NCBI RefSeq assembly: GCF_016863135.1
Contig: NZ_BOOH01000049.1
Location: 109,458 to 173,457, forward strand
DNA length: 64,000 bases
Direction of reading: 5' to 3'
From: Planobispora longispora
GTDB taxonomy: Bacteria > Actinomycetota > Actinomycetes > Streptosporangiales > Streptosporangiaceae
Shown here: positions 42,348-51,550 of the stretch, piece after piece
How the letters are laid out: each line of letters starts with the position of its first letter
Position numbering within the stretch: position 1 is the first letter of the stretch
Notes under the pieces: model-generated
Databases searched by the model: none
The model's input: the letters and a program-made list of their open reading frames with translations, nothing else
What the model was told of the DNA's origin: nothing
Translations under genes and position numbers: made by a program

Positions 42348-42791
42348 TCAGGCGGCGTCGGCTATGGCCCGCAGCGCCAGGACGTAGGAGGAGAGACCGA
42401 ACCCGGCGATGGTGCCGGTGGCCACCGCGGCCACCACCGAGGTGTGCCGGAACTCCTCCCGCGCGGCCGGATTGGAGATGTGCACCTCCACCAGGGGCGC
42501 GGTGCGCTGGGCGATGGCGTCGCGCAGCGCGTAGGAGTAGTGGGTGAACGCCGCCGGGTTCAGCACGACCGGGATCCTGGCGTCGGCCGCCTCGTGCAGC
42601 CAGGCCACCAGCTCCGCCTCGTCGTCGGTCTGCCTGACCTCCACCGACAGGCCCAGCTCCCGGCCGGTCTCCCGGCAGAGCGCGGCCAGGTCGGCGAAGG
42701 TCTCCGCGCCGTAGACGTCGGGCTCGCGGGTGCCGAGCCGGGACAGGTTCGGGCCGTTGAGAACGTAGACGCGCCTCATCTGGTTACTCAC
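42348..42791 (-). CDS. aroQ: Type II 3-dehydroquinate dehydratase
   Basis: The 147-residue enzyme has the family hallmarks [21 protein letters not shown] (Asn and Arg of the active site, Tyr near 27), the [15 protein letters not shown] block, [16 protein letters not shown] and the catalytic His pair. It converts 3-dehydroquinate to 3-dehydroshikimate. It is the last gene of the aro operon, 78 bp after aroB. The start may also be the internal ATG at 42779. Confidence 0.93.
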   Translation of the reverse strand: MSNQMRRVYVLNGPNLSRLGTREPDVYGAETFADLAALCRETGRELGLSVEVRQTDDEAELVAWLHEAADARIPVVLNPAAFTHYSYALRDAIAQRTAPLVEVHISNPAAREEFRHTSVVAAVATGTIAGFGLSSYVLALRAIADAA

Positions 42792-42869
42792 CGCTCCTCA
42801 CTCGCCGCGCGGGCGAATCGTCCTTCGCCGCCCGCTCCGCTCGCCGCGTCGGGGCCGCCCCCGGCCCCG

Positions 42870-43946
42870 TCATCGGGCGACCGCGCGGTAGGCGGCTTCC
42901 AGCAGATCCTCCGGCGGGTTCTCCAGCGGGGACACTTTGGCCAGGTCGTCCAGGACGACGAAGCGCAGCGTGGCGCCCCTGCTCTTCTTGTCCAGCCGCA
43001 TGTGATCGCGGAGCGCGGACCAGGCCTCCCGGCGGTAGGCCGTGGGCAGGCCGACCGAGCTCAGGATGGACCGGGTGCGCTCCACGACCTCGGGGCCGAT
43101 CCGGCCGTCCAGGCGGGACAGCTCGGCGGCGTAGACCATGCCGATGGCGACGGCCTCACCGTGGCGCATCCGGTAGTCCTCGACCCGCTCGATGGCGTGG
43201 GCCAGGGTGTGGCCGTAGTTGAGGATCTCTCTCAGCCCGCCCTCGCGCAGGTCGGCGCCGACGACCTCGGCCTTGATCCGGATCTTCCGCTCGATCAGCT
43301 CCCGGGTGTGCCGCCCCTCGGGGAGCCGGGCGCCCTCGGGGTCGGCCTCGATGAGGTCCAGGATCACCGGGTCGGCGATGAAGCCGCCCTTGATGATCTC
43401 CGCGAGGCCGCCGACGTAGTCGTCGCGGGGCACCGAGACCAGCGTGGCCAGGTCGCACAGGACCCCGGCCGGCGGGTGGAAGGAGCCCACGAGGTTCTTG
43501 CCCTCGGGGGTGTTGATGCCGGTCTTGCCGCCGACCGCGGCGTCCACCATGCCGAGCAGGGTGGTCGGGACCTGCACGACCTTGACCCCGCGCAGCCAGG
43601 TGGCGGCCACGAAGCCGGCCAGGTCGGTGGTGGCCCCGCCGCCGACGCCGACCACGGCGTCGGACCGGGTGATCCCGTAGCGGCCGAAGGCCGACCAGAG
43701 CTCGGCGGCCACCTCGACGGTCTTGGCCTGCTCGGCGTCGGGCACCGGCAGCGCCACGACCTCGTATCCGGCCGCCTCGATCGCGCCGCACACCGGGCGC
43801 GCGATCTCCGGCAGGCTCGCCGGGTGCACCACCGCGACGGTGCGGACCTTCGGCCCGAGCAGCCCCGGCAGCTCGCCGAGGACCCCGGTGCCGATCACCA
43901 CGTCGTACGGCGCCTCACCGGGGACCGGGATCCTGGTCACCGTCAT
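42870..43946 (-). CDS. aroB: 3-dehydroquinate synthase
   Basis: The 358-residue enzyme carries GVGGGATTDLAGFVAATWLR (NAD-binding region), TTLLGMVDAAVGGKTGIN, and metal ligands in LNYGHTLAHAIE and RHGEAVAIGM. It cyclises DAHP to 3-dehydroquinate, the second step of the shikimate pathway. The ATG overlaps the stop of the 41-residue ORF (ATGA), which itself is coupled to aroK. Confidence 0.94.
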   Translation of the reverse strand: MTVTRIPVPGEAPYDVVIGTGVLGELPGLLGPKVRTVAVVHPASLPEIARPVCGAIEAAGYEVVALPVPDAEQAKTVEVAAELWSAFGRYGITRSDAVVGVGGGATTDLAGFVAATWLRGVKVVQVPTTLLGMVDAAVGGKTGINTPEGKNLVGSFHPPAGVLCDLATLVSVPRDDYVGGLAEIIKGGFIADPVILDLIEADPEGARLPEGRHTRELIERKIRIKAEVVGADLREGGLREILNYGHTLAHAIERVEDYRMRHGEAVAIGMVYAAELSRLDGRIGPEVVERTRSILSSVGLPTAYRREAWSALRDHMRLDKKSRGATLRFVVLDDLAKVSPLENPPEDLLEAAYRAVAR

Positions 43947-44068
43947 CGCCGCACCTTCTTCAGATTCGCCGCCGCGGCCGCTCCCGCCGCCCCTGCCGTC
44001 CCCGCCACGCGCGCCAGCCGTGCCAGCCGCTCCAGGCGCGCCGTCACGGGCGCCTCGCCCCCGCTCAT
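43943..44068 (-). CDS. 41-residue ORF bridging aroK and aroB by two ATGA overlaps
   Basis: The ORF starts MSGGEAPVTARLERL and is otherwise Ala/Arg/Gly-rich, ending ANLKKVRR. Its ATG overlaps the aroK stop and its TGA overlaps the aroB start, so it is positioned as a translational relay between two shikimate genes. A single amphipathic helix is possible. It may be a genuine small protein or just an open spacer kept for coupling. Confidence 0.5.
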   Translation of the reverse strand: MSGGEAPVTARLERLARLARVAGTAGAAGAAAAANLKKVRR

Positions 44069-44589
44069 GCGCCCAGCCCCTCGACGATCTCGTCCGCGAT
44101 CTCGCCCGGCCCGCGCCCGTCGGTCGCGACCTTGACGGCGGCCAGCTCCTCGTAGATCGGGCGACGGGCGTCCATCAGCTTCTTCAGCTGGCTGCGCGGG
44201 TTGAGGACCAGCAACGGCCGGGCCGAGCCCAGGCCCACCCTGGACACCGCCTGCGACAGGCCGACCTCCAGGTAGACCACCGGGCGGCCGGTCAGCAGCT
44301 CCCGCGTCGCCTCGGCCAGGATCGCGCCGCCGCCCAGCGACAGCACCCCGTCGTGCTCGGCCAGCGCCCGCCGTACGGCCTCCGCCTCCAGCTCCCGGAA
44401 GCGCTCCTCCCCGTCCTCGACGAAGATGTCGCTCACCGGCTTGCCCGCCACGGCCTCCACGTCGGCGTCGGTGTCGCGGAAGGCGACCCCGAGCCGCTCG
44501 GCCAGGAGCCTGCCGACGGTGGTCTTGCCCGATCCGGGGGCGCCGATCAGCACGGCACGCGGCCCCATTGCAGCTCCCGATCCGCTCAT
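44065..44589 (-). CDS. aroK: Shikimate kinase
   Basis: The 174-residue kinase has the P-loop GAPGSGKTT at about 16-24, FRDTDADVE with the Asp that binds shikimate, LSLGGGAIL, and the lid region GLGSARPLL. It phosphorylates shikimate at O3. Its ATG immediately follows the aroC stop. Confidence 0.93.
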   Translation of the reverse strand: MSGSGAAMGPRAVLIGAPGSGKTTVGRLLAERLGVAFRDTDADVEAVAGKPVSDIFVEDGEERFRELEAEAVRRALAEHDGVLSLGGGAILAEATRELLTGRPVVYLEVGLSQAVSRVGLGSARPLLVLNPRSQLKKLMDARRPIYEELAAVKVATDGRGPGEIADEIVEGLGA

Positions 44590-45768
44590 TTACTTGATCA
44601 CCATTGAGGAGAGGTATCCGGACAGGTTGCGGGCGACCTCCTCGACGGAGTCGCCGCCGAACTTCTCGATCGCCGCGTCGGCCAGGACCAGCGCGACCAT
44701 CGCCTCGGCGACGATCGCGGCGGCCGGGACCGCGCACACGTCGGAGCGCTCGTGGTGGGCCTTGGCGGCCTCCCCGGTCAGCACGTCGATCGTGGCCAGC
44801 GCCCGCGGCACGGTGGAGATCGGCTTCATCGCGGCGCTGACGCGCAGCGGCTCGCCGTTGGTCATGCCGCCCTCGACGCCGCCGGCCCGGTTGGTGATGC
44901 GGCGGACGCCGTCGGGGGTGTTCTCGATCTCGTCGTGGGCGCGGGAGCCGGGGCGGCGCGCGGTCTCGAAGCCGTCGCCGACCGCGACGCCCTTGATCGC
45001 CTGGATGCCCATCAGCGCCGCGGCCAGCCGCGCGTCGAGGCGGCGGTCCCAGTGGGTGTAGCTGCCCAGGCCCGGCGGGAGGCCGTAGGCGATCACCTCG
45101 ACGACGCCGCCGAGGGTGTCGCCGTCCTTGTGGGCCTTGTCGATCTCGGCGACCATCGCGGCGCTGCCGGCCGGGTCGATGCAGCGCACCGGGTCGGCGT
45201 CGACGGCGTCCATGTCGCCGGGGCCGGGCACGACGCCCTCGGTCGTCTGCGCCGCCCCGATCGAGACGACGTGGCTGACGATCTCGACGCCGAGGGCCTG
45301 CCTGAGGAAGTTCCTGGCGACCTGGCCGAGGGCGACGCGGGCCGCGGTCTCGCGGGCGCTGGCCCGGTCGAGCACCGGGCGGGCGTCGTCGAAGCCGTAC
45401 TTCTGCATGCCGGCGAGGTCGGCGTGGCCGGGCCGGGGGCGCGAGCGCGGCGCGTTGCGCGCCTGGCCCTCCAGCACCGCCGGGTCCACCGGGTCGGCGG
45501 CCATGACGGTCTCCCACTTGGGCCACTCGGTGTTGCCCACGCGGACGGCCACCGGGCTGCCGAGCGTGCGGCCGTGCCGTACGCCGCCCACGACGGTGAC
45601 CACGTCCTGCTCGAACTTCATCCGGGCGCCGCGGCCGTAGCCCAGGCGGCGCCGAGCCAGGGCACGGTCGATGTCGGCCGTCGTCACCTCCACCCCTGCG
45701 GGCAGTCCTTCAAGGATCGCGACGAGCTCAGGGCCGTGGGACTCTCCGGCGGTCAACCAGCGCAACAT
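44590..45768 (-). CDS. aroC: Chorismate synthase
   Basis: The 392-residue enzyme shows the three family signatures: [19 protein letters not shown] near the start, a central [17 protein letters not shown] block and [14 protein letters not shown] near residue 300. It eliminates phosphate from EPSP using reduced FMN to give chorismate. It is the first gene of the operon aroC-aroK-ORF-aroB-aroQ; the promoter should lie in the 90-bp gap to 45859. Confidence 0.94.
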   Translation of the reverse strand: MLRWLTAGESHGPELVAILEGLPAGVEVTTADIDRALARRRLGYGRGARMKFEQDVVTVVGGVRHGRTLGSPVAVRVGNTEWPKWETVMAADPVDPAVLEGQARNAPRSRPRPGHADLAGMQKYGFDDARPVLDRASARETAARVALGQVARNFLRQALGVEIVSHVVSIGAAQTTEGVVPGPGDMDAVDADPVRCIDPAGSAAMVAEIDKAHKDGDTLGGVVEVIAYGLPPGLGSYTHWDRRLDARLAAALMGIQAIKGVAVGDGFETARRPGSRAHDEIENTPDGVRRITNRAGGVEGGMTNGEPLRVSAAMKPISTVPRALATIDVLTGEAAKAHHERSDVCAVPAAAIVAEAMVALVLADAAIEKFGGDSVEEVARNLSGYLSSMVIK

Positions 45769-45858
45769 GGGGACAAGTCTTCCACGTGCCGCCCACTGGA
45801 ATGGTCCCAGCTCACCTGATGAGACATCGGCCGCCGGACACGACCTGCCGGACGCCGC

Positions 45859-46209
45859 TCAGCGGCGGGCGCCGAGCACGCAGAACTCGTTGCCCTCCGG
45901 GTCGGCCAGGACGACCCACGGCTGCACGCCCTGCCCCACGTCGGCCGGGCGCGCGCCCAGCGCCAGCAGCCGCTCGACCTCGGCGTCCCGGTCGTCGGGC
46001 CGGAAGTCCAGGTGGAGGCGGTTCTTGACGGTCTTGGACTCGGGGACGGGCACGAAGAGCAGCCCGGGCAGGCGATCGGGTTCCGGGCGGATCTCGAACT
46101 CGTCGCTCGCGTCGTTGACGACCTTCCAGCCGAGCGCCTCGGCCCACCAGCGGCCCAGGGACGCCGGATCGGCCGCGTCCACGATGACCTGTTCCCATTC
46201 CAAGCTCAT
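45859..46209 (-). CDS. VOC-family (glyoxalase-like) protein
   Basis: The 116-residue protein has the single-module glyoxalase-like pattern of actinobacteria: VIVDAADPASLGRWWAEALGW at the start, LHLDFRPDDRDAEVERLLALGA in the middle and VVLADPEGNEFCVL at the end. Metal-binding His and Glu positions are partly conserved. The substrate is unknown. The ATG at 46209 gives the standard length. Confidence 0.83.
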   Translation of the reverse strand: MSLEWEQVIVDAADPASLGRWWAEALGWKVVNDASDEFEIRPEPDRLPGLLFVPVPESKTVKNRLHLDFRPDDRDAEVERLLALGARPADVGQGVQPWVVLADPEGNEFCVLGARR

Positions 46210-46340
46210 GATCGCCCCTATGCCCCGCCCCGGCCGGTTCATGTGAACCGGCCGACCGATCCCCGGCCGTGGGGGACGGTCCGCCGGGGCGCCCGGTGGA
46301 CGAATGATCGCGATCACCGTCCTGCGGTAGCGTCTCGCCC

Positions 46341-47051
46341 GTGGCGATCACCATGGGAACGGTCGAGCGGATCTGGCGGTATCCGATCAAGTCGACGGGC
46401 GGTGAGCTGCTGGAACGGGCGCACGCCGACACGCGGGGCATCGTCGGCGACCGCCTGTTCGCGGTGCGCGACGCGGAGGGGAAGTTCGGCTCGGGGAAGA
46501 ACACGCGCCGCTTCCGCCGGATGGACGGCCTGCTCCGGCTGCGCTCCCGCTACCGCGACGGGGCCGAGTGGCCCGAGCTGCTGGATCCGTACGGCGCCGC
46601 CGTACCGGACGCCACCGCCTATCTCCGCCGCCACCTCGGCCGTGACGACGTCGAGCTGGCCCGCGAGGCGGAGATCTCGCACTTCGACCAGCTCCCGCTC
46701 AGCGTCCTGACCACCGCCACCCTCGACTGGGTGCGCGCGGCCGTCCCCGGCGTCCCGGTCGACGAGCGCCGCTTCCGGCCGAACCTCCTCCTGCGCACCC
46801 CGCCCGGGACCCGCCCGTTCGTGGAGGACGAGTGGCTGGGGCGCGGGGCACTGATCGGCGGCACGCTGCGCGTGGAGCTCGTGCGCTCCAGCGAGCGGTG
46901 CGTGATGGTCAACGAGGCCCAGCAGGACCTCCCCCACTCGCCGCTGGTGCTGCGGGCCATCGCGCGCTCCCACGACATGCGGCTGGACGCGCTGGCCACG
47001 GTGGTCGCGCCGGGACCGGTACGGCTCGGCGACCCCGTCACCCTGTTCTGA
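46341..47051 (+). CDS. MOSC domain protein
   Basis: The 236-residue protein has the MOSC beta-barrel N-terminal extension (IWRYPIKSTGGELL, then GDRLFAVRDAEGK) and the core containing RCVMVN with the Cys that can carry sulfur, as in molybdenum-cofactor sulfurases. It may act in molybdoenzyme maturation or N-hydroxylated compound reduction. The start is GTG at 46341; an ATG four codons downstream is possible. Confidence 0.85.
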   Translation: MAITMGTVERIWRYPIKSTGGELLERAHADTRGIVGDRLFAVRDAEGKFGSGKNTRRFRRMDGLLRLRSRYRDGAEWPELLDPYGAAVPDATAYLRRHLGRDDVELAREAEISHFDQLPLSVLTTATLDWVRAAVPGVPVDERRFRPNLLLRTPPGTRPFVEDEWLGRGALIGGTLRVELVRSSERCVMVNEAQQDLPHSPLVLRAIARSHDMRLDALATVVAPGPVRLGDPVTLF

Positions 47052-47117
47052 GGCCGGGTTCCGACTGCTTCGCCCCAGAGGGGACGGGGGCACATCGCAG
47101 CACACCGGAAATGTCCT

Positions 47118-48023
47118 ATGGTGACGGGCATGACCGAGATCTTGGTCCCGGAGGGGGCGTGGACGTTCGACGGCGAGGTCCTGCGGATCGTGCCGGGCGG
47201 AGACGACGTCCACGAGCTGCGCAGGACGCTCGGCGAGCTGGCCGTCCCCCTCGCGGCCATCGGCGGCGTGTCGTTCGAGCCGTCACGCAAGGGCGGCGGC
47301 GTCCAGCTCCGCCTGCGGCCGGGCGCGGACCCGCTGACCGACGTGGTCGCCGGGCGGCTCACCGGCTCCGCCGACCCCTACCGGCTGGCCGTCCCCAAGG
47401 ATCGCACCGGGGCGGCCGAGTACCTCGTCGACGAGGTGCGCACGGCCCTGATGCTGGAGCAGGTGCCGAACGGCCCCGCCGAGGCTTTCCTGCTGCCCGG
47501 CCCCGCCGTCCCGGTGTCGGCCTCGGCGGGCGACGGCACGGTCAGCTTCGACGGCGAGCGGATCCGCCTGGAGTGGACGCTGTTCGCCGCCTCGGGCAAG
47601 GAGTCGGCGGGCCCGCAGGCGTTCTCGCTGCCGGACGTGGAGGGCGTGGAGTGGGCCCCGCAGCACGGCCTGGGCTACGGCTTCCTCCGCTTCCGGCTCA
47701 AGGGCGGCCCGCCCGCCAGGGCGCCGGAGAAGGACGTGCACTGCCTGGCCTGGGGCGTGCAGCGCTACGGCGGCACGACCGCCCTGGTCGCCGCCGCCGT
47801 GCTGGCCCGGCTCGCGCGCCTGCGCGCGGAGCCGCCCGCGCCGCCGGCCGGCCAGTCCGGTGGGCAGGACGCGCTGCTGCGACGCGTCGCCGAACTGGAG
47901 AGTCACGACACCGTGATCCGGCGGCTGGGCGAACTCGGCGAGCTGCACCGCTCGGGCGTGCTCACCGACGACGAGTTCACCGCGGCCAAGCGCTCCCTGC
48001 TGCGCCGCCTCGAGGACGGGTAA
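47118..48023 (+). CDS. DUF4429/SHOCT-domain protein
   Basis: The 301-residue protein contains two similar beta-rich repeats of the DUF4429 type (GAWTFDGEVLRIV at the start; VSFDGERIRLEWTLF near residue 137) and a C-terminal SHOCT motif (LHRSGVLTDDEFTAAKRSLL). SHOCT motifs are often found at the ends of oligomeric or membrane-associated proteins. Function unknown. The start may be the ATG at 47130. Confidence 0.8.
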   Translation: MVTGMTEILVPEGAWTFDGEVLRIVPGGDDVHELRRTLGELAVPLAAIGGVSFEPSRKGGGVQLRLRPGADPLTDVVAGRLTGSADPYRLAVPKDRTGAAEYLVDEVRTALMLEQVPNGPAEAFLLPGPAVPVSASAGDGTVSFDGERIRLEWTLFAASGKESAGPQAFSLPDVEGVEWAPQHGLGYGFLRFRLKGGPPARAPEKDVHCLAWGVQRYGGTTALVAAAVLARLARLRAEPPAPPAGQSGGQDALLRRVAELESHDTVIRRLGELGELHRSGVLTDDEFTAAKRSLLRRLEDG

Positions 48024-48048
48024 TCCCAGGACCGGAGGAAGGAGAACC

Positions 48049-48249
48049 ATGGGAACCGCGGAGAACGATCTGCCGAACATAGGCGCCCCGGCCCGGGGCG
48101 CGCTGGAGGCCGCGGGCTACACCCGCCTGGAGCAGCTCGCCGGCGTCACCGAGGCCGAGCTCCTCGCGCTGCACGGCGTGGGACCGAAGGCGGTGCGCAT
48201 CCTCCGCGAGACCCTCGCCGGGCGCGGCCTCTCCTTTCGAACGCCGTGA
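48049..48249 (+). CDS. Small helix-hairpin-helix DNA-binding-like protein
   Basis: The 66-residue protein is a single HhH-type unit (IGAPARGALEAAGYTRLEQL, LLALHGVGPKAVRILRETLA), as found at the ends of DNA-repair proteins and as stand-alone actinobacterial proteins. It probably binds DNA without sequence specificity. A GGAGGAAGGAG precedes the ATG. Its stop overlaps the GTG start of the next gene. Confidence 0.82.
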   Translation: MGTAENDLPNIGAPARGALEAAGYTRLEQLAGVTEAELLALHGVGPKAVRILRETLAGRGLSFRTP

Positions 48250-48821
48250 CGCTGGACATGACGCTGGAGGACCAGCTCGCGGCGCTCGCCGGACTCGGCC
48301 TCGGCCTCGCGCCCGGCAGGAGCGTGGAGGAGCTGCTGCACTCGTTCCCGCGCGAGGAGTACGAGCACGAGCCGTTCACCCTGCTGCTGTTCGTGCTGGG
48401 CATCGAGGTCGAGGCGGAGCCGTGGGGGCGCCGGTTCTCCGACCGCGTGTGGAACTTCGACACCGAGTGCGTCGAGGGCCCCGGATCGTACGTCCGGATC
48501 GCCCGGCAGCTCTGCCGGATCGCGGGCCGGCCCGACGCGCTGACCGACCTGCGCGACCATGTCGACCTCGGGACCGGCGAGGCCTGGATCGAGTACACCG
48601 CCGGCGGCCGGCGGCGGCGCTGGACCGCCGACGTCGACGACGACTGGGCCGACCCCCTGGTCGTCTCCTATCTGATGGGCGAGCTGGAGGACGGCGACCG
48701 CAGGTTCCACGCCATGGACAACGGTCAGGCGTCGGTGCTGATGCTTCTCGACGACGACCAGGCTCGCCGGCTGAACGAGCTCATCGGCGAAGAACTGGTG
48801 GTGCCGGCCCTCCCCGCCTGA
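48246..48821 (+). CDS. Acidic protein of unknown function coupled to the HhH gene
   Basis: The 191-residue acidic protein is soluble, with blocks such as REEYEHEPFTLLLFVLGIEV, RVWNFDTECVEGPGSYVRI and RRRRWTADVDDDWADPLV. The fold may be immunity-protein-like, but I cannot assign it. It starts with GTG overlapping the TGA of the HhH gene, so the two are translationally coupled and may work as a pair. Confidence 0.65.
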   Translation: MTLDMTLEDQLAALAGLGLGLAPGRSVEELLHSFPREEYEHEPFTLLLFVLGIEVEAEPWGRRFSDRVWNFDTECVEGPGSYVRIARQLCRIAGRPDALTDLRDHVDLGTGEAWIEYTAGGRRRRWTADVDDDWADPLVVSYLMGELEDGDRRFHAMDNGQASVLMLLDDDQARRLNELIGEELVVPALPA

Positions 48822-48864
48822 CGGAACGACTCTTTGACGCCCGGAATCCGGCGTTTCTCCGGGA

Positions 48865-49374
48865 TCAGACGCCGAAGGGCGGAGGGTAGGCGATGACGCC
48901 GCTCGGCACCGGGAGGGTCTCGTCGAACACCAGCGCCATCATCGCCTCGTCGGGGACCTCGAAGGGCGGGCGGATCCCGTACGCGGACGCCCGGGTGAAG
49001 CCGAACCGGGGGTAGTAGGCGGCGTGGCCCAGCACCAGGACGAGGTTCTCCCCCATGGCGCGGGCGGTCTCCAGACCGGCGCGGATCGCGGCCGATCCCG
49101 CGCCCTGCTTCTGGCGGCGGGGCGGGACCGCGCAGGGACCCAGCGCCAGGGCCGGGGCGTCGCCGACGTGGCAGCGGGTGAGCAGGGCGTACCCGGCGAC
49201 GGCGCCGTCGCCGTCCACCGCCACGATGGACAGGCCGGGGATCCACGCCGGGTCGGCGCGCAGCGCCTCGACGAGGTCGGCCTCCAGCGGGGTGGGGAAC
49301 GCCTCCAGGTTGACCCGGCGGATCGCGGGGAGGTCCCGCTCGCTCTCCGGCCGGGTGATCCACGTACGGGACAT
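48865..49374 (-). CDS. GNAT-family N-acetyltransferase
   Basis: The 169-residue enzyme has the GNAT core: VAGYALLTRCHVGD, ALGPCAVPPRRQKQGAGSA with the Q/RxxGxG/A acetyl-CoA loop, LVLGHAAYYPRFGF and VFDETLPVPSG. It resembles the YhbS-type acetyltransferases. The acceptor is unknown. GGAGGA precedes the ATG at 49374. Confidence 0.87.
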   Translation of the reverse strand: MSRTWITRPESERDLPAIRRVNLEAFPTPLEADLVEALRADPAWIPGLSIVAVDGDGAVAGYALLTRCHVGDAPALALGPCAVPPRRQKQGAGSAAIRAGLETARAMGENLVLVLGHAAYYPRFGFTRASAYGIRPPFEVPDEAMMALVFDETLPVPSGVIAYPPPFGV

Positions 49375-49559
49375 GAGGGGAGTCCTCCTGCGGGGAACGG
49401 CATCACGACGACCGGTGTCCACCACCGTTCTACCGCACTCCGGGCCGGGCTTCCCGCCGGATGACGGGAGCCCGGCCGTCGCGTCCTCCCGTCCGGCTCC
49501 GGCGCTCCCCGATCACGCTCCGGCGTCCGCTCCCGGGGCTCCCGGCCGTACGGGATCGG

Positions 49560-50372
49560 TCAGGAGAGGATCACGGCGAAGGCACCGATGATCATGAAGG
49601 GGCCGAAGGGGAACTCGCTCTTGCGGCTCCCCCGGCGCAGGGCGATCAGCGCCGCCCCGTAGAGCGCGCCCGCCAGGAGGCCCAGGAACGCCCCGGCGAT
49701 CAGGGCGTCCCGGCCGAGCCAGCCGAGCCCGACGCCCAGGGCAGCCGCGAGCTTGACGTCGCCCAGGCCCATCCCGGCCGGGTTGACCAGGAAGAGCAGC
49801 AGGTAGAAGGCCGCCAGCGCGAGCCCGCCCAGTCCCGCCCCGAGCAGGTCCCGCCATCGTCCCCCGGTCGCGGCGGCCACCGTCAGCAGCCCTGCGGCGC
49901 CCAGGCCTGCGGCGAGGGTGAACCGGTCGGGCAGCCGCCGTACGGCCAGGTCGACGAAGGCGAGCACGGTGCAGAGCACGGCCAGCCAGCAGAAGGCGAG
50001 CAGCTCCGCGAGCTCCGCCAGTTGCGCGGCTTCCGTCGCCCACGCGGCCCAGGCGACGCCGGGCAGGGGCGCCGCCGCCCCCGGCGCGGTCCCGCCCGCC
50101 GCGGCCTTCCAGGCGAGCGCCCCGAGCAGCAGCGCCGTGACGGCCTCCACCGTCAGCGGGGGCGGCCCGAGCCGTACGGAGCAGTCCCGGCACCGGGCGG
50201 CGACGGCCGCGCGGAGACCGGAGCCGCGCGCGCCGGGCAGCGGGGCCGTGCAGGAAGGGCAGCCGGACCGGAGCGGTCCCCCCTCGGCCACCGAGTGGCG
50301 CACCACCGGGGCGCGCGCGCACAGGCCGATCAGCAGCCCGGCGAGGGCCGCCGCGAGGGGGAGGATGGCCAC
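49560..50372 (-). CDS. Prepilin peptidase (A24 family)
   Basis: The 270-residue membrane protein has the aspartyl peptidase pair: Asp in AFVDLAVRRLPDRF and the GLGDVK motif. An N-terminal CPSC/CRDC pair suggests a zinc site, as in full-length type IV prepilin peptidases. It should cleave and possibly methylate type IV pilin-like or Tad pseudopilin signal peptides. No pilin genes are in the window. Confidence 0.87.
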   Translation of the reverse strand: MAILPLAAALAGLLIGLCARAPVVRHSVAEGGPLRSGCPSCTAPLPGARGSGLRAAVAARCRDCSVRLGPPPLTVEAVTALLLGALAWKAAAGGTAPGAAAPLPGVAWAAWATEAAQLAELAELLAFCWLAVLCTVLAFVDLAVRRLPDRFTLAAGLGAAGLLTVAAATGGRWRDLLGAGLGGLALAAFYLLLFLVNPAGMGLGDVKLAAALGVGLGWLGRDALIAGAFLGLLAGALYGAALIALRRGSRKSEFPFGPFMIIGAFAVILS

Positions 50373-50557
50373 CGACCGACCATAGCCCGGCCGGACTCTC
50401 CGCGTCCGCGCCGGGCGCCGAACGGGTGGCGGGACGTGTGACGTCCGGAGTAGACATAGGACCCCAGGAGTAGACGTATGACCTCAGGAGTCATTGACGG
50501 CCACAGAGCCGATCATGGACGCTGATGCCACTTCCGCCGGGAGAAGGGCCGGATCGC

Positions 50558-51550
50558 GTGGACAGGGATCGCTTCGCACGACTCCCCGCGGTCATCGCGT
50601 CCCTCGTCCTGCTGCCCGTGCTGCTGGAGATCCTCGCCTGGTACATCGAGGGCGAGGACTACAACGTCTCCCGCGCCGTCACGGTCGTCGTCGTGATCCT
50701 GTCCCTCGCGCTGATCGCCACGGTGCTCGGCCGGATCCGGGCCCGGCTCCCGGTGCTGATGGTGATCGCGCTGACGGTCACCGCGGCCGGGGAGGGCGTC
50801 CTGGGGTTCGCCGCCGCGTTCGGCCCGGTCCTGGGGCGGGGCGGCATCCCGGGCGAGCTGCACGGGCTGATCACCACGGGGGTGAGCGCCTTCGCCTTCA
50901 CCACCGGCGTCTACCTGCTCATCCAGTACAACAGGGGCCTCTACCTGCCCTACCTCGACGCCGGGGTGGGCCCGATGCCCACCGCCACCAAGCGGAAGGT
51001 GATCGGCGAGTCGGAGATCCTGATCCGCACCATGCCGGGCATCGGCCCGTCGGTGGAGAAGTCGGTCGGCAGCTGCGTCGCCATGCTCGACCAGGACGAC
51101 CTGCACTTCGTCGCCTACTACGCCGACGGGCGCTGCTGCTTCTACACCGACGTGCTCGACGACGCCGACCTGGCGCACTTCTTCCACGAGACCGACCAGG
51201 AGCAGCGCAGGGGGATCTACCTGAAGGCCGGCCATCAGCTCAACTGGCTCACCGGGCGGCTCAACCGGCAGCTCCGGCGGATCGAGGGCGGCATCCTCAT
51301 CCGCACCGTCCTCGACGTCGAGCGCGGCGCGCTGTACTTCTACTGGGTCGACGAGACCCGGTATCTGATCGGCGTGACGCTCGACCAGCGCAAGGTGGAC
51401 GTCGCCGACGACAAGATGGCGAAACTGGTGGACACGATCCGCGGTCACTTCACCCTTCCCCCCATCAACCAGCGGGAACGCCCCCGGGAGCGCGGGGGCC
51501 ATCTGCGATCCATCCAAGGGAGCGAGTCTTGGCCCGAATCGGGCTCCTGA
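50558..51550 (+). CDS. Membrane protein of unknown function
   Basis: The roughly 330-residue protein has four hydrophobic segments in the first 135 residues, followed by a soluble domain rich in charged and aromatic residues (MPTATKRKVIGESEILIR, MLDQDDLHFVAYYADGRCC). I recognise no family. I preferred the GTG at 50558, preceded by GGGAGAAGGG, over the ATG at 50525, which lacks a ribosome-binding site. Its 3' end overlaps the next gene by 22 bp, implying an operon. Confidence 0.65.
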   Translation: MDRDRFARLPAVIASLVLLPVLLEILAWYIEGEDYNVSRAVTVVVVILSLALIATVLGRIRARLPVLMVIALTVTAAGEGVLGFAAAFGPVLGRGGIPGELHGLITTGVSAFAFTTGVYLLIQYNRGLYLPYLDAGVGPMPTATKRKVIGESEILIRTMPGIGPSVEKSVGSCVAMLDQDDLHFVAYYADGRCCFYTDVLDDADLAHFFHETDQEQRRGIYLKAGHQLNWLTGRLNRQLRRIEGGILIRTVLDVERGALYFYWVDETRYLIGVTLDQRKVDVADDKMAKLVDTIRGHFTLPPINQRERPRERGGHLRSIQGSESWPESGS

